From Streptomyces sp. SLBN-31 (lineage in GTDB: Bacteria; Actinomycetota; Actinomycetes; Streptomycetales; Streptomycetaceae), in the NCBI RefSeq assembly GCF_006715395.1, contig NZ_VFNC01000002.1:3720001-3784000 (forward strand): 64,000 nucleotides of DNA, given 5' to 3'. The position numbers and the translations under genes are program-made. Positions within the stretch are counted from its first letter, which is position 1, and every line of letters starts with the position of its first letter. Positions 25,590-34,207 of the stretch are shown one piece after another. A model generated the notes under the pieces. That model worked only from the letters and a program-made list of their open reading frames with translations, was not told the origin of the DNA and ran no database searches.

Positions 25590-27830
25590 GTGCCCCGCTT
25601 CAGCATCATCGTCCCCGTCTTCAAGGTGCAGGGCTACCTGCGCGAGTGCCTCGACTCCGTGCTGACGCAGTCGTACCCGGACTTCGAGGTCGTCGCCGTC
25701 GACGACCGCTCGCCCGACGGCTGCGGCGCGATCCTCGACGAGTACGCGGAGCGCGATCAGCGGGTGCGCGTGCTGCACCTGGCCGAGAACATCGGCCTCG
25801 GCCGCGCCCGCAACGCGGGGCTGGAGCAGGCGCGCGGCGACTACGTCCTCTTCCTCGACAGCGACGACTTCTACACGCCGGGCCTGCTGGCCGCCGTCGC
25901 CGACCGGCTGAAGTCGGCCGAGGACCCGGACATCCTGGTCTTCGACCACGTGCGCACCCACTGGTGGGGCCGGGGCGGGCCGAGCGACGCCTCCGCGCTG
26001 CTGGCCGCGGCCGGGCAGGACGTCTTCAGCCTCCGCGAGAGCCCGCAGTACGTGCACCTGTTCCTGGTCGCCTGGAACAAGGCCTACCGCCGGGACTTCT
26101 TCCAGAAGCACGGGCTGCGGTACGCGCCCGGCCTCTACGAGGACGCCCCCGTCACCTACCGGTCGATAGTGCTCGCCGAGCGTATCGCCTGCCTGAACCG
26201 GATCGGCGTCGAATACCGGCAGCGCCGGCAGGGGGCGATCACCAAGACGCCGGGGCGCCGTCACTTCGACATCTTCCCGCAGTACGAGGGGCTGTTCGCT
26301 TTCCTGGAGGAGCGCGAGGACCTCGCCTGGGCCCGTCCGCTGCTGTTCGAGCGGGCCCTGGACCACATGCTGTACGTCATCGCCCGCGAGGACCGGGTGA
26401 CCCCCTCCGACCGGGCCGCCTTCCACCGCGAGATGCGGGCCTTCCACCGCCGCCACTGCCCCGAGGGCTTCACCCCGCCCCAGGGCCCGCGCGGTACCGA
26501 GATGCGGCTGCTGGCGAGCACGCCCTACGCCTCGTACGCGGCCCTGCGCGGGGCACGCGGGGTGCGCAGGGTCGCCGGGGCGGGCAAGCGGCGGGTGGCG
26601 GCCAAGGTCTCGGCGTCGACGCAGGGCGCCTGGTACGCGGCCCAGTCGCGGCTGCCGCTGGATCCGCACCTTGTCGTCTACTCCTCCACGCACCACGCGG
26701 GTGTCTCGGGCGACCCGGCCGCGATCCACGCCAAGGCCCGCGAGATCGCGCCGCAGCTGCGCGGCGTGTGGGTGGTGCGCGAGGAGTCGGTGGCCGACGT
26801 GCCGCCCGGCATCGACTTCGTGACGCCCGGCTCCCGGCGCTACCACGCGGTCGTGGCGCGGGCCACGTACTGGGTGAACAACGTCAACTGGCCCGGCAGC
26901 CTGGTCAAGCGGCCCGGCCAGGTGCACGTCCAGACCCATCAGGGCACCCCGCTCAAGTACATGGGCGCCGACCTGCTCGGCAAGCCCGGTGCCCGGCACG
27001 GCTTCAGCGTGCCGAAGATGCTGCACCGAGCCGACCGCTGGGACCTGAGCCTGGTCGCCAACCGGCACTCGGAGCTGGTGTGGGAGCGGGCCTACCCGTG
27101 CCACTTCACGTCACTGCGCACGGGCAGCCCGCGCAACGACGTCCTCGTCGACGCCCCGGCGGAGCGCGGCGCCGCCGTCCGCGTCCGTCTCGGCATCCCC
27201 GCCGACGACACGGTCGTGCTGTACGCGCCGACCCGGCGGGAGTACCGCAGGGGCGGGCACGTCGACCGGATCGACCTGGCCCGGTTCGCCGCGGACCTGG
27301 GCGCCGGCCACACCCTCGTCGTACGCCTGCACCCCTCGCTCGCCTCCGGTACGGCGCGCGGGATGGGGCTGGCCGATCTGCACGGGCGCGGCGTGCTGGT
27401 CGACGCGACGGACGAACCGCACGTCGAGGAGCTGATGCTCGCCTCCGACGTGCTGGTCACCGACTACTCGGCCCTGATGTTCGACTACGCCAACCTCGAC
27501 CGGCCGATCGTCGTGCACGCCGACGACTGGGGCGCGTACGCGGCGAGCCGGGGCGCCTACTTCGACATCACCGCCGAGGCGCCGGGCCATGTGTCGCGTT
27601 CCTACCGGGAGTTGGCCTGGCTGTTCGCCTCCGGCACCTGGCGGGACGAGGAGTCGACGGGGCTGCGGGCCGCGTTCCGGAAGCGGTTCTGCGAGTTCGA
27701 CGACGGACGGGCCGCCGAGCGGGTCGTACGGCAGGTGCTGCTGGGCGAGTCGGCGGACGGTGACGAGGGAGCGGCCGCGAGCATTCCGCGGGCGGCCGAC
27801 GGTTCGGCCCGGCTGCCTCAGTACAGCTGA
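25590..27830 (+). CDS. GT2 glycosyltransferase / TagF-like glycerophosphotransferase fusion, paralogue 3
   Basis: 746 residues; GTG start one base after the previous stop, behind AAGGAG, so it is co-transcribed and probably coupled. GT2 domain with VDDRSPDG and FLDSDD. TagF-like domain with QTHQGTPLKYMG (His one place earlier than usual, Gln at the canonical spot), VANRHSELVWERAY, TGSPRNDVLV, VVRLHPSLASG (second His present) and VLVTDYSALMFDYANLDRP. The three paralogues share order and ends, so they arose by tandem duplication. The 3' end overlaps the convergent membrane protein gene by 13 bp. Confidence 0.9.
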   Translation: MPRFSIIVPVFKVQGYLRECLDSVLTQSYPDFEVVAVDDRSPDGCGAILDEYAERDQRVRVLHLAENIGLGRARNAGLEQARGDYVLFLDSDDFYTPGLLAAVADRLKSAEDPDILVFDHVRTHWWGRGGPSDASALLAAAGQDVFSLRESPQYVHLFLVAWNKAYRRDFFQKHGLRYAPGLYEDAPVTYRSIVLAERIACLNRIGVEYRQRRQGAITKTPGRRHFDIFPQYEGLFAFLEEREDLAWARPLLFERALDHMLYVIAREDRVTPSDRAAFHREMRAFHRRHCPEGFTPPQGPRGTEMRLLASTPYASYAALRGARGVRRVAGAGKRRVAAKVSASTQGAWYAAQSRLPLDPHLVVYSSTHHAGVSGDPAAIHAKAREIAPQLRGVWVVREESVADVPPGIDFVTPGSRRYHAVVARATYWVNNVNWPGSLVKRPGQVHVQTHQGTPLKYMGADLLGKPGARHGFSVPKMLHRADRWDLSLVANRHSELVWERAYPCHFTSLRTGSPRNDVLVDAPAERGAAVRVRLGIPADDTVVLYAPTRREYRRGGHVDRIDLARFAADLGAGHTLVVRLHPSLASGTARGMGLADLHGRGVLVDATDEPHVEELMLASDVLVTDYSALMFDYANLDRPIVVHADDWGAYAASRGAYFDITAEAPGHVSRSYRELAWLFASGTWRDEESTGLRAAFRKRFCEFDDGRAAERVVRQVLLGESADGDEGAAASIPRAADGSARLPQYS

Positions 27831-29122
27831 CCTTCGGGCGCCGCTAGCCGGCGTTCCGTGCGAGGGGGCAGGACCGCGGGGTCCTGCCCCCTTCGCGCGC
27901 GACGCCCGGCGTGGCTCTCGATCAGCAGCGGGATGCCGCACACGGGCAGCAGGCTCGCCATCACCAACAGCCGCGGCCCCATGGCCGTTTCGGGGTGCCC
28001 GGCCTGGTTGGCGAACCCGGCGACGGCGACGCCGACGACCAGCAGCCCGAACGGGCGGTGGTACCGCAGGGCTCCCCAGGCCCCGGCGGCGAGCAGGAGC
28101 AGGTTCAGGGGCTGCACCAGCGCGCCGCGCAGCCACTCCCGCCAGAAGGCGAGGCTCAGGCGGAGGAAATGGTGCAGGAGATGCGGGGGCACGGGCCTGC
28201 TGTAGTGGACGGCCAGGAGTTCCTGGAGGCTGGCCCGGGTACCGGGCAGTGCGCATACGGCGATCACGAGCTGAAGCGCCACGGCGAAAAGGCCCGTCAC
28301 CGCGAGGAGCGTCCCTTCGGGCCGGGGCACTTCCCGCTTCCTGCCCCACCGCACGCACAGGTACAGCGCGAGCACGCCCGCGATTCCCGCGACGGCGAGC
28401 AGGGTCTGCGCGTACTTCACGCAGGCGGCCGCGGCGAACGCGGCGACGGACAAGGCCGTACCCGACCTGATACGGCCTTGGAGAACTCGGACGCAGCCGA
28501 GGATGCCGGCGAGGAGCAGGCACAGCAGCAGTCCCTCGCACATGGGCTGCATGGATTCCGTGCCCGTCGGCAGCGCGTAGTAGAGCACCTGCCCGAGCAG
28601 GGCGAGCGGGGCCGGGACACCCAGGCGGCGCAGGATCAGCACCACGAAGCCGCTGCCCAGGACGGTCACCACGACTGCGGCCGCCCACAGCCCGCGGACC
28701 AGCCCGAACGCGCGCATGAAGGGGATGGTGAAGACGGGGTATCCGGGCCTGGTCGCGAAGATCTCGGAGACGCGCGGATCGCTGAACAGCGCCCGGTAAC
28801 CGGTGATGTCCGTGCGCCGGGCGGTGCCGGCGATGATGCGTTCCCCGCGTGCGCGGCAGTCCCGGTAGGCGGAATTCCCGCCGTCGTGATTCCGGTACGT
28901 CGCCAGGTCGGCGCTCGCGTGCCGGGCGGCGGCCACGCGCGCGCTGTCGCAGAAATACTCCAGTGCGCGCCGGGAGGCCTCTTCCCGGCCGACCCCCTGC
29001 ACCATGTACGCGTGCGCCACGTATTGGCGGGTGTCCATACGGGCGCGCCCCTGGATCTCGGCCGACTGGGCGGCGGCGAAAACCAGGGCGATCAGGGAGA
29101 ACCAGAAAGGAAGCCGCCACAT
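27818..29122 (-). CDS. Polytopic membrane protein, probable GT-C type glycosyltransferase
   Basis: 434 residues with roughly ten TM helices: one at the extreme N terminus (MWRLPFWFSLIALVFAAAQ), an extracytoplasmic loop of about 100 residues (Asp-Thr-Arg near residue 30 and many Arg/His), then a ladder of helices to about 400 and a basic cytoplasmic tail. The pattern of one helix, a long acidic/basic loop and a multi-helix bundle fits lipid-linked-sugar-dependent GT-C enzymes, but I find no decisive motif. ATG 29122 is preferred: a TTGACC box 29173-29168 lies upstream, and the longer TTG start at 29173 would overlap it. It faces the GT2-TagF genes, so a role in the same polymer is inferred from position. 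Confidence 0.65.
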   Translation of the reverse strand: MWRLPFWFSLIALVFAAAQSAEIQGRARMDTRQYVAHAYMVQGVGREEASRRALEYFCDSARVAAARHASADLATYRNHDGGNSAYRDCRARGERIIAGTARRTDITGYRALFSDPRVSEIFATRPGYPVFTIPFMRAFGLVRGLWAAAVVVTVLGSGFVVLILRRLGVPAPLALLGQVLYYALPTGTESMQPMCEGLLLCLLLAGILGCVRVLQGRIRSGTALSVAAFAAAACVKYAQTLLAVAGIAGVLALYLCVRWGRKREVPRPEGTLLAVTGLFAVALQLVIAVCALPGTRASLQELLAVHYSRPVPPHLLHHFLRLSLAFWREWLRGALVQPLNLLLLAAGAWGALRYHRPFGLLVVGVAVAGFANQAGHPETAMGPRLLVMASLLPVCGIPLLIESHAGRRARRGQDPAVLPPRTERRLAAPEGQLY

Positions 29123-29187
29123 ACTGAAAGGGCCTATCACGCGAGACCGAGCGATTCGGTCAGGCCAGGTCAAATGTCGCGTAGCAC

Positions 29188-29228
29188 AAAAAGCGCCGAC
29201 CCGCGCCGCTGGTGCCGGTGCGGGTCGG
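29188..29228 (-). terminator. Intrinsic terminator after ohr
   Basis: 9-bp perfect stem (29196-29204 with 29220-29228) followed on the minus strand by five T residues (29192-29188), 18 bp past the ohr stop. Confidence 0.8.
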
Positions 29229-29245
29229 TGGACGTGTGCGGGGAC

Positions 29246-29659
29246 CTACTCGATGACGAGGTCGACGTCGACGTTGCCGCGCGTGGCGTTGGAGTACGGG
29301 CAGACCTGGTGGGCGGTCTCCACCAGCTTGCGGCCGGTCGCCTCGTCCACGGTGTCCGGCAGCTCGACGCGGAGGGTCACCTTGAGGCCGAAGCCCTCGC
29401 CCTGCTTGCCTATGCCGACCTCGGCGGTGACGGCGGCGTCGCTGACGTCGACCTTGGCCTGGCGGCCGACGAGGCCGAGGGCGCTGCCGAAACAGGCGGC
29501 GTAACCGGCGGCGAACAGCTGCTCGGGGTTGGTGCCCTCGCCGTTGCCGCCCAACTCCACCGGCGGCGCGAGCTTGACGTCGATCTTGCCGTCGTTGGTG
29601 AAGGCGCGACCGTCGCGGCCGTGGGTGGCGGTGGCGACAGCGGTGTAGAGCGCGTCCAT
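29246..29659 (-). CDS. ohr: Organic hydroperoxide resistance protein Ohr
   Basis: 137-residue OsmC/Ohr-fold thiol peroxidase. Both catalytic cysteines are present: Cys56 in YAACFGSAL and Cys120 in VCPYSNATRGN; the GRAFTNDGKIDVKLAPP opening is Ohr-type rather than OsmC. It reduces organic hydroperoxides, usually with lipoylated partners (known for the family). ATG 29659 follows GAGAGGGAT. It is divergent from ohrR across a palindromic operator, so it should be induced by organic peroxides. The frame upstream to 29734 overlaps the operator and is not coding. Confidence 0.95.
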   Translation of the reverse strand: MDALYTAVATATHGRDGRAFTNDGKIDVKLAPPVELGGNGEGTNPEQLFAAGYAACFGSALGLVGRQAKVDVSDAAVTAEVGIGKQGEGFGLKVTLRVELPDTVDEATGRKLVETAHQVCPYSNATRGNVDVDLVIE

Positions 29660-29731
29660 GGATGACCATCCCTCTCGAAGTCGTGTTCCGGCGGCTCTTT
29701 GCACGGCCGCCTCACGACCACAAGTAGAGCA

Positions 29732-29754
29732 CACAATTCAATTGTGCACAATTG
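29732..29754. promoter_or_regulatory. Overlapping OhrR operator palindromes
   Basis: CACAATTCAATTGTG (29732-29746) is a dyad with 7-bp arms, and CAATTGTGCACAATTG (29739-29754) is a perfect 16-bp palindrome overlapping it. AT-rich dyads of this kind are OhrR binding sites; they lie between divergent ohr and ohrR and would repress both. Confidence 0.8.
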
Positions 29755-29782
29755 AATGACGGGCAAGAGCTATCCTGGACGC

Positions 29783-30268
29783 ATGAGCACCTCGCCGACT
29801 CCTGCACCCGCGGCCGACTGGCTCCGCCTCGACCAGCAGATCTGCTTCTCCCTGCACGCCGCCTCGCGCGCCTTCGGCGGCCTGTACCGCGTGCTCCTCA
29901 AGGATCTCGGGCTCACCTACCCGCAGTACCTGGTGATGCTGGTGCTGTGGGAGCACGGCGACCAGCCGGTCAAGAAGCTGGGCGAGCACCTGCGCCTGGA
30001 CTCCGGCACCCTCTCCCCCCTGCTCAAGCGGCTGGAGGCGGCGGGCCTGGTACGACGTGTGCGCAGCGCCCGCGACGAGCGCTCGGTGGAGGTACGGCTC
30101 ACCGAGGAGGGCTCCGCACTGCGCGAGCGGGCGCTGGAGGTGCCGCGGCGCATCGTCACCGCCACGAGCTTCGACGTGGACGAGATCCGCGCCCTGCGCG
30201 CCCGCCTCGACGAACTCACCACTGCCCTGGACGAGGCCGCCGTGGAGGCGGCACGGGACGGCTCATAG
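29783..30268 (+). CDS. ohrR: MarR-family peroxide sensor OhrR
   Basis: 161 residues, winged-helix MarR family. The reactive cysteine is Cys21 in [16 protein letters not shown], at the place of the sensing Cys of OhrR; recognition helix region [27 protein letters not shown] and wing [19 protein letters not shown] are intact. Reduced OhrR would bind the operator at 29732-29754; oxidation releases it. ATG 29783 is taken; an upstream ATG (29756) abuts the operator and would be leaderless if used. It converges on the GT39-like gene, overlapping by 6 bp. Confidence 0.93.
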   Translation: MSTSPTPAPAADWLRLDQQICFSLHAASRAFGGLYRVLLKDLGLTYPQYLVMLVLWEHGDQPVKKLGEHLRLDSGTLSPLLKRLEAAGLVRRVRSARDERSVEVRLTEEGSALRERALEVPRRIVTATSFDVDEIRALRARLDELTTALDEAAVEAARDGS

Positions 30269-31774
30269 CCGTGGGCGACGGACATACAGCCCGAGGGTGA
30301 TCCGGCCGCTCGCGAACCCCTCGACGTGGGTGAAGTGCTCCTCCACGGCGTCGAGCTTGAGCCGGTCGACCGGGTCGCTCGGCACCCAGCGCGACTTCAG
30401 GACGTATCCGGGGGCCACGACCCACACCCGGTTCACCGAGGCAAGCCTGCGCCGCAGTTCCCCGGGCGGCGCCTCCAGACCGCTGAGCGTCCCGGACCGG
30501 GCCCCGGACTCCGCGAGCGCGACGTCGCGGGCCCGCCCGAAGCCCTTCGGGTACGCCTGCGCCCCGACCCGCCAGAACGACGGCAGGAAGAGCACCGCGT
30601 CCCCGGGGCGGGCCTGGCGGGCGACGGCTGCCGAGACGGCGGCGAAGTTCTCGGGACGGTGGTCCGGGGAACGGTTCTCCCGCTGCAGGGGAAGTGAGGC
30701 GACGAAGACGAACGCGACGGTCACGACGCCGCCGAGGGGGACGAGACGGCGCAACGGCCGGCGGGGCGCGCGCGGCAGCAGGCGCCCGGCGAGGGTCACG
30801 AGCCGGTCGGCGCCCGTCGCCACCAGCAGGGGCGCCCCGGCGAGCGCGTACAGCACGTACCGGTCGTCGTAGAGGGGCTGGATCTGCGACGCGAGCAGCA
30901 GGACCGCGGGCGGCAGCACCAGCAGGGGCAGCGCGACCACCGCGGGCCGCCGGGCGGTGAGCCCCACGGCGGCCAGCAGCACGCACCCCCAGAACACCGG
31001 CCCCTCCGGGACGGCGGCGAAGGACCGGCCCAGGACCTCCGCCTGCGCCCACCCGGGCGTCCGCAGCCACGACACCTGACCCGACTGCCCCACGGACACC
31101 CAGGCCAGCGGCAGCAGGACGACGACGACCGCGCCCGCGGCACCCCCCCAGCCGGACCACACCCGGCGCCCCACCCGCGCCAGCACCAGAGTCGCCGCGT
31201 GCCCCAGGAGAACCAGCACCGCCAGCTCGTGCAGCAGGCAGGTCACCGCGAGCAGGCTCGCGTACGGCCACCAGGGGTGCTCGCGCGGCTCCCGCAGCGC
31301 CCGCACCAGCAGCAGGGTCGCGCCCGCCACGCCGGCCGAGACGAGCGCGTACGAGCGCCCCTCCTGGGCGTAGTGGCCGGTCATCGGGGTGATGGCGTAG
31401 AGCAGCCCGGCCCACAGGCCGACGCGCGGCCGGACCAGCCGGGTGCCGAGCGCCGCCACCAGGCCGGCGGCCGCGGCGGCCCCGCACACCGAGGGCAGAC
31501 GCAGGACGACCTCGCCGGGATGGACGGCGAGGACGAGGTGCATGAACAGGTAGTAGAGGCCGTGCACGGCGTCGACGGTGTGCAGCAGCTGCCAGATCTG
31601 CGGCACGGTACGGCGCGCCACGAGATAGCTGACGCTCTCGTCGCCCCACATCCCGCCCCGGTCGAGGCCCCACAGCCCGAGTACCAGCATCAGGGCCGCC
31701 GGCACCGCCACGGCCGAGGTCTCCGCCCGCGTCCACCGGCGGGAGCGCGCCCGCCGCGAAACCTCGCTCTCCAT
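30263..31774 (-). CDS. GT39/PMT_2-like polytopic glycosyltransferase
   Basis: 503 residues, about ten to twelve TM helices. After TM1 comes [17 protein letters not shown], whose Asp-Glu pair in the first outer loop is the hallmark of the ArnT/PMT_2 mannosyltransferase group; [26 protein letters not shown] and [17 protein letters not shown] follow as in that family. The C-terminal ~130 residues form a soluble outer domain ([24 protein letters not shown]). It would move a sugar from a polyprenyl-phosphate carrier to a lipid, protein or polymer outside the membrane. ATG 31774 is chosen; sequence upstream to 31852 has lower third-position GC. It is divergent from the GT87-like gene across a dyad. 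Confidence 0.85.
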   Translation of the reverse strand: MESEVSRRARSRRWTRAETSAVAVPAALMLVLGLWGLDRGGMWGDESVSYLVARRTVPQIWQLLHTVDAVHGLYYLFMHLVLAVHPGEVVLRLPSVCGAAAAAGLVAALGTRLVRPRVGLWAGLLYAITPMTGHYAQEGRSYALVSAGVAGATLLLVRALREPREHPWWPYASLLAVTCLLHELAVLVLLGHAATLVLARVGRRVWSGWGGAAGAVVVVLLPLAWVSVGQSGQVSWLRTPGWAQAEVLGRSFAAVPEGPVFWGCVLLAAVGLTARRPAVVALPLLVLPPAVLLLASQIQPLYDDRYVLYALAGAPLLVATGADRLVTLAGRLLPRAPRRPLRRLVPLGGVVTVAFVFVASLPLQRENRSPDHRPENFAAVSAAVARQARPGDAVLFLPSFWRVGAQAYPKGFGRARDVALAESGARSGTLSGLEAPPGELRRRLASVNRVWVVAPGYVLKSRWVPSDPVDRLKLDAVEEHFTHVEGFASGRITLGLYVRRPRL

Positions 31775-31834
31775 ACAGCAGCTAACGTTCGTCACGCAGC
31801 CGAGTTTGTGGTGTTGGCAAGCTCTTACCGACGA

Positions 31835-31860
31835 TTGACGGTGTATCAGCACGCATACAC
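31835..31860. promoter_or_regulatory. Promoter element with operator-like dyad between GT39 and GT87 genes
   Basis: TTGACG at 31835-31840 is directly followed by the perfect dyad GTGTAT-N8-ATACAC (31841-31860), 24 bp before the GT87 start. A regulator bound here would cover the promoter of one or both divergent genes. No regulator gene is adjacent. Confidence 0.45.
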
Positions 31861-31884
31861 CATTCGCCCGGCTTACGATCCGCG

Positions 31885-33153
31885 GTGATGAATGCCGCGA
31901 CGAACCCCCTCAGGAAGCACCCGCGCCTCGTCCTCGCCACCGGCTGGCTCGCCACCCGGGCCGCGATGCTGTGGCTCCTCACCCACGACCGACTGCCCGC
32001 CCTCGGCCGGGGAACGGTGGCCCGGGAGGTGTGGCGGCTGTACCACCACTGGTACGACGTCCTCACGCTGGGCACCTTCCCCACCCACGACCCGCTCTGG
32101 CAGTACCCGCCCGGCGCCGGCGCCGTCCTGCTGTCGCCCGCACTGCTGCCGGGCCTGACGTACTTTCAGGCGTTCGTCGTCCTCACCCTCGCCGCCGACG
32201 CGGCGACCGCCCTGGCGCTGACCCACGCGGGGCGCCGCCGCAACCGCAGCTTCCTCGGCGCCTGGGTGTGGGTGGGCGGCCTGCCGCTGCTGCTGCACGT
32301 CCCGCTCGTCCGTTACGACGTCCAGGTCACGGCCCTCGCCGTCATCTCCCTGTTGACGATGTCGCGTTCCACGCGCGTGTGCGGAGTGTTCGCGGCGCTG
32401 GGCGCCGTGGTGAAGGTGTGGCCCGCGCTGGTGCTGCTGGGCACGCCCAAGGGGCCGACGACGCGCCCGGCGTGGTCGTGGGCGACCGGGGCGGGAGCCC
32501 TCGCGCTGGGCGTGTTCGCGGCCCTGTTCGCCCACCCGTTCTCCTTCCTGCGGGAACAGGGCGGCCGGGGCGTGCAGATCGAATCGCTGGGCGGCACCGC
32601 GCTCTCCCTGGCCACGCACGCCGGGTGGCCGGGAAGGGTGCGCTACCAGTACGGCGCCATGGAATTCACCGGCCCGTACGTCCGCAGCGTCGCGTACGCG
32701 TCCCTCGCGCTCACCGCGGTCGCCTTCGGGCTGCTACTCCTGTGGCGGCTGCGAGCCCGGCGCTGGACGCCCGCGACGCCGTACGACGCCGCCTTCAGCG
32801 CCGTACTGCTCTTCACCGTGACCAGCCGCGTCATCAGCCCCCAGTACATGATCTGGCTGCTGGGCCTGGCCGCCGTGTGCCTTACCTCGCGGCACACCGT
32901 GCAACGCCCCGTGGCCGCCCTGGTCGTGGCGGCGACCGCGGTCAGCGCCGTCGCCTATCCGGCCCTCTACCACCAGGTGACGGCCTGCACCTGGACGGGC
33001 TGCGGGCTGATGCTCGTACGCAACGGGCTGCTCGCGGCGGCCGCCGTGCTGTCCTTCACGCGCGTGTGGCGCTCGACGACGCCCCCGGCGCCCGTCAACG
33101 CACCCGTGGTGTCCCCGGACACCCAGGGCGTCGGCTCGCCCGTCCCCGTGTGA
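31885..33153 (+). CDS. GT87 family (DUF2029) membrane mannosyltransferase-like protein
   Basis: 422 residues, about nine TM helices. A TM1 segment is followed by an outer loop with HHWYDVLTLGTFPTHDPLWQYPPGAGAVLL; the Asp and the YPPGA block match GT87 polyprenyl-phosphomannose-dependent enzymes such as actinobacterial PimE relatives. SRVISPQYMIWLLGLAA near the C terminus is also typical. It would act outside the membrane on lipid-linked sugars for glycolipid or wall polymer decoration. It starts GTG-ATG at 31885. Downstream come only the galE remnant and a repeat. Confidence 0.85.
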   Translation: MMNAATNPLRKHPRLVLATGWLATRAAMLWLLTHDRLPALGRGTVAREVWRLYHHWYDVLTLGTFPTHDPLWQYPPGAGAVLLSPALLPGLTYFQAFVVLTLAADAATALALTHAGRRRNRSFLGAWVWVGGLPLLLHVPLVRYDVQVTALAVISLLTMSRSTRVCGVFAALGAVVKVWPALVLLGTPKGPTTRPAWSWATGAGALALGVFAALFAHPFSFLREQGGRGVQIESLGGTALSLATHAGWPGRVRYQYGAMEFTGPYVRSVAYASLALTAVAFGLLLLWRLRARRWTPATPYDAAFSAVLLFTVTSRVISPQYMIWLLGLAAVCLTSRHTVQRPVAALVVAATAVSAVAYPALYHQVTACTWTGCGLMLVRNGLLAAAAVLSFTRVWRSTTPPAPVNAPVVSPDTQGVGSPVPV

Positions 33154-33220
33154 CGGTTCCGCCTGGTTCACTGATACGCGGGACACCGACCGCGCACCGG
33201 GAGCGAGGGGACGACCGCAC

Positions 33221-33301
33221 ATGACCTGGCTGATCACCGGCGGCGCCGGGTACATCGGGGCGCACGTCGTCCGGGCAATGGCGGAGGCGGCGCGAAGCTA
33301 G
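33221..33301 (+). pseudogene. galE: galE remnant (UDP-glucose 4-epimerase, first 26 codons)
   Basis: An ATG behind a GAGCGAGGGG-type ribosome site encodes MTWLITGGAGYIGAHVVRAM plus six residues, then TAG. The TGGAGYIG nucleotide-binding turn is the exact start of GalE, whose full length is about 320 residues; nothing after it is epimerase-like in any frame. The frame breaks where a copy of the dispersed repeat begins (33301), so insertion or deletion at that repeat probably removed the gene. Too short to function. Confidence 0.8.
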
Positions 33302-33347
33302 GCCCTGTCGTCGAATTCCCGTCGTCCGGATCAGGTCGGCGCCGCGG
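33301..33347. repeat. Dispersed repeat, copy B
   Basis: Contains CCTGTCGTC, a 14-bp internal partial duplication (GAATTCCCGTCGTC), then CGGATCAGGTCGGCGCCGCG. It matches copies A (17062-17157) and C (48224-48259) apart from the duplication, and forms the 3' border of the galE remnant. Confidence 0.6.
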
Positions 33348-33350
33348 ACC

Positions 33351-33977
33351 TCACAGCGCCTTGACGGCCTGCGCGGTGGCCCGGGCCAGGGCGTCCAGGT
33401 AGCCCTTCGGCAGCTTGGGGCTGCGGATGACCACCGACCGCCAGTACAGGGGACCGGAGATCACGTCGAGGGCCAGCTCGTCGTCGAAGCCCGCGCGGAT
33501 CTCGCCGCGCTGCTCGGCCGCCACCAGGATCTTGAGGGCCACGCCCTCCTGGCCCTCGCGCAGCGTCTTCTGCATGGCCTCGGCGATCTCCGGGTTGCGG
33601 GCCGCCTCGGCCTGCAGGTCCGGGATGATCTGCGAGGCCACCGGGTGACGCAGGGCGCGGGAGGTGACCTCGTACAGCAGGCGCAGGTCGCCCTCCAGGG
33701 AGCCGGTGTCGGGCGTCGGCAGGCCCATCACCGCGAGCGCCGAGACGACGTCGAGGACCAGGTGCAGCTTGGACTTCCAGCGGCGGTACACGGCCGTCTT
33801 GCCGACGCCCGCGCGGCGCGCGATGCCCTCGATCGACATGCGCGCGTAGCCGACGGCCGCGAGTTCCTCGAAGACGGCCGCCCGGATGGCCTCCGTCACG
33901 TCCTCCCGGAGCACCGCTGCTCCGGCGGGGGTCCGGCGGCGCGGACGCGTCTGGGGCTCGTCGGCGTTCGTCGTCAT
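33351..33977 (-). CDS. TetR-family transcriptional regulator
   Basis: 208 residues. A TetR N-terminal HTH (about 24-70): REDVTEAIRAAVFEELAAVGYARMSIEGIARRAGVGKTAVYRRWKSK; the rest is a helical ligand domain (TetR_C type, RALRHPVASQIIPDLQAEA). ATG 33977 is used; the longer frame to 34034 runs through the operator repeats. Divergent from the TagGH-like exporter, with two direct repeats between them, so it probably represses itself and the exporter. Inducer unknown. Confidence 0.9.
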   Translation of the reverse strand: MTTNADEPQTRPRRRTPAGAAVLREDVTEAIRAAVFEELAAVGYARMSIEGIARRAGVGKTAVYRRWKSKLHLVLDVVSALAVMGLPTPDTGSLEGDLRLLYEVTSRALRHPVASQIIPDLQAEAARNPEIAEAMQKTLREGQEGVALKILVAAEQRGEIRAGFDDELALDVISGPLYWRSVVIRSPKLPKGYLDALARATAQAVKAL

Positions 33978-33994
33978 GCGGTCCAGCATAGGGC

Positions 33995-34102
33995 GTTGCG
34001 ACGATACGGTCCCGTCCCCACGCAGACGCGTCACGACGAAACGGTTGCGTTCCGACGCCGACTCGGCCTACGCTCACGTTGCGACGATACGGTCCCGTCC
34101 CG
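33995..34102. promoter_or_regulatory. Direct repeats, likely TetR operators
   Basis: A 24-bp sequence starting GTTGCGACGATACGGTCCCG occurs at 33995-34018 and 34079-34102 (84 bp apart); each copy contains the small dyad ACGG-TC-CCGT. They flank a similar AAACGGTTGCGTTCC segment. Located between the divergent tetR and exporter genes. Confidence 0.65.
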
Positions 34103-34207
34103 ACGTAAGAGAACGTGAAGAGAAGCGTAAGGAAACACGGGGCAAAGGGACACGGCGTCACAGAGCTTGCCAGCGCCACCCCCTCCCCCCGAGCGAAAGC
34201 ACCGGAT

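Noticed and set aside
33221..33301. A genuine 26-residue small protein
   Set aside because: Sequence is the exact start of GalE including the TGGAGYIG turn; a remnant explains it better.
34115..34207. Upstream GTG start for the exporter permease
   Set aside because: The 31 extra codons have low third-position GC and lie next to the operator repeat; GTG 34208 preferred.
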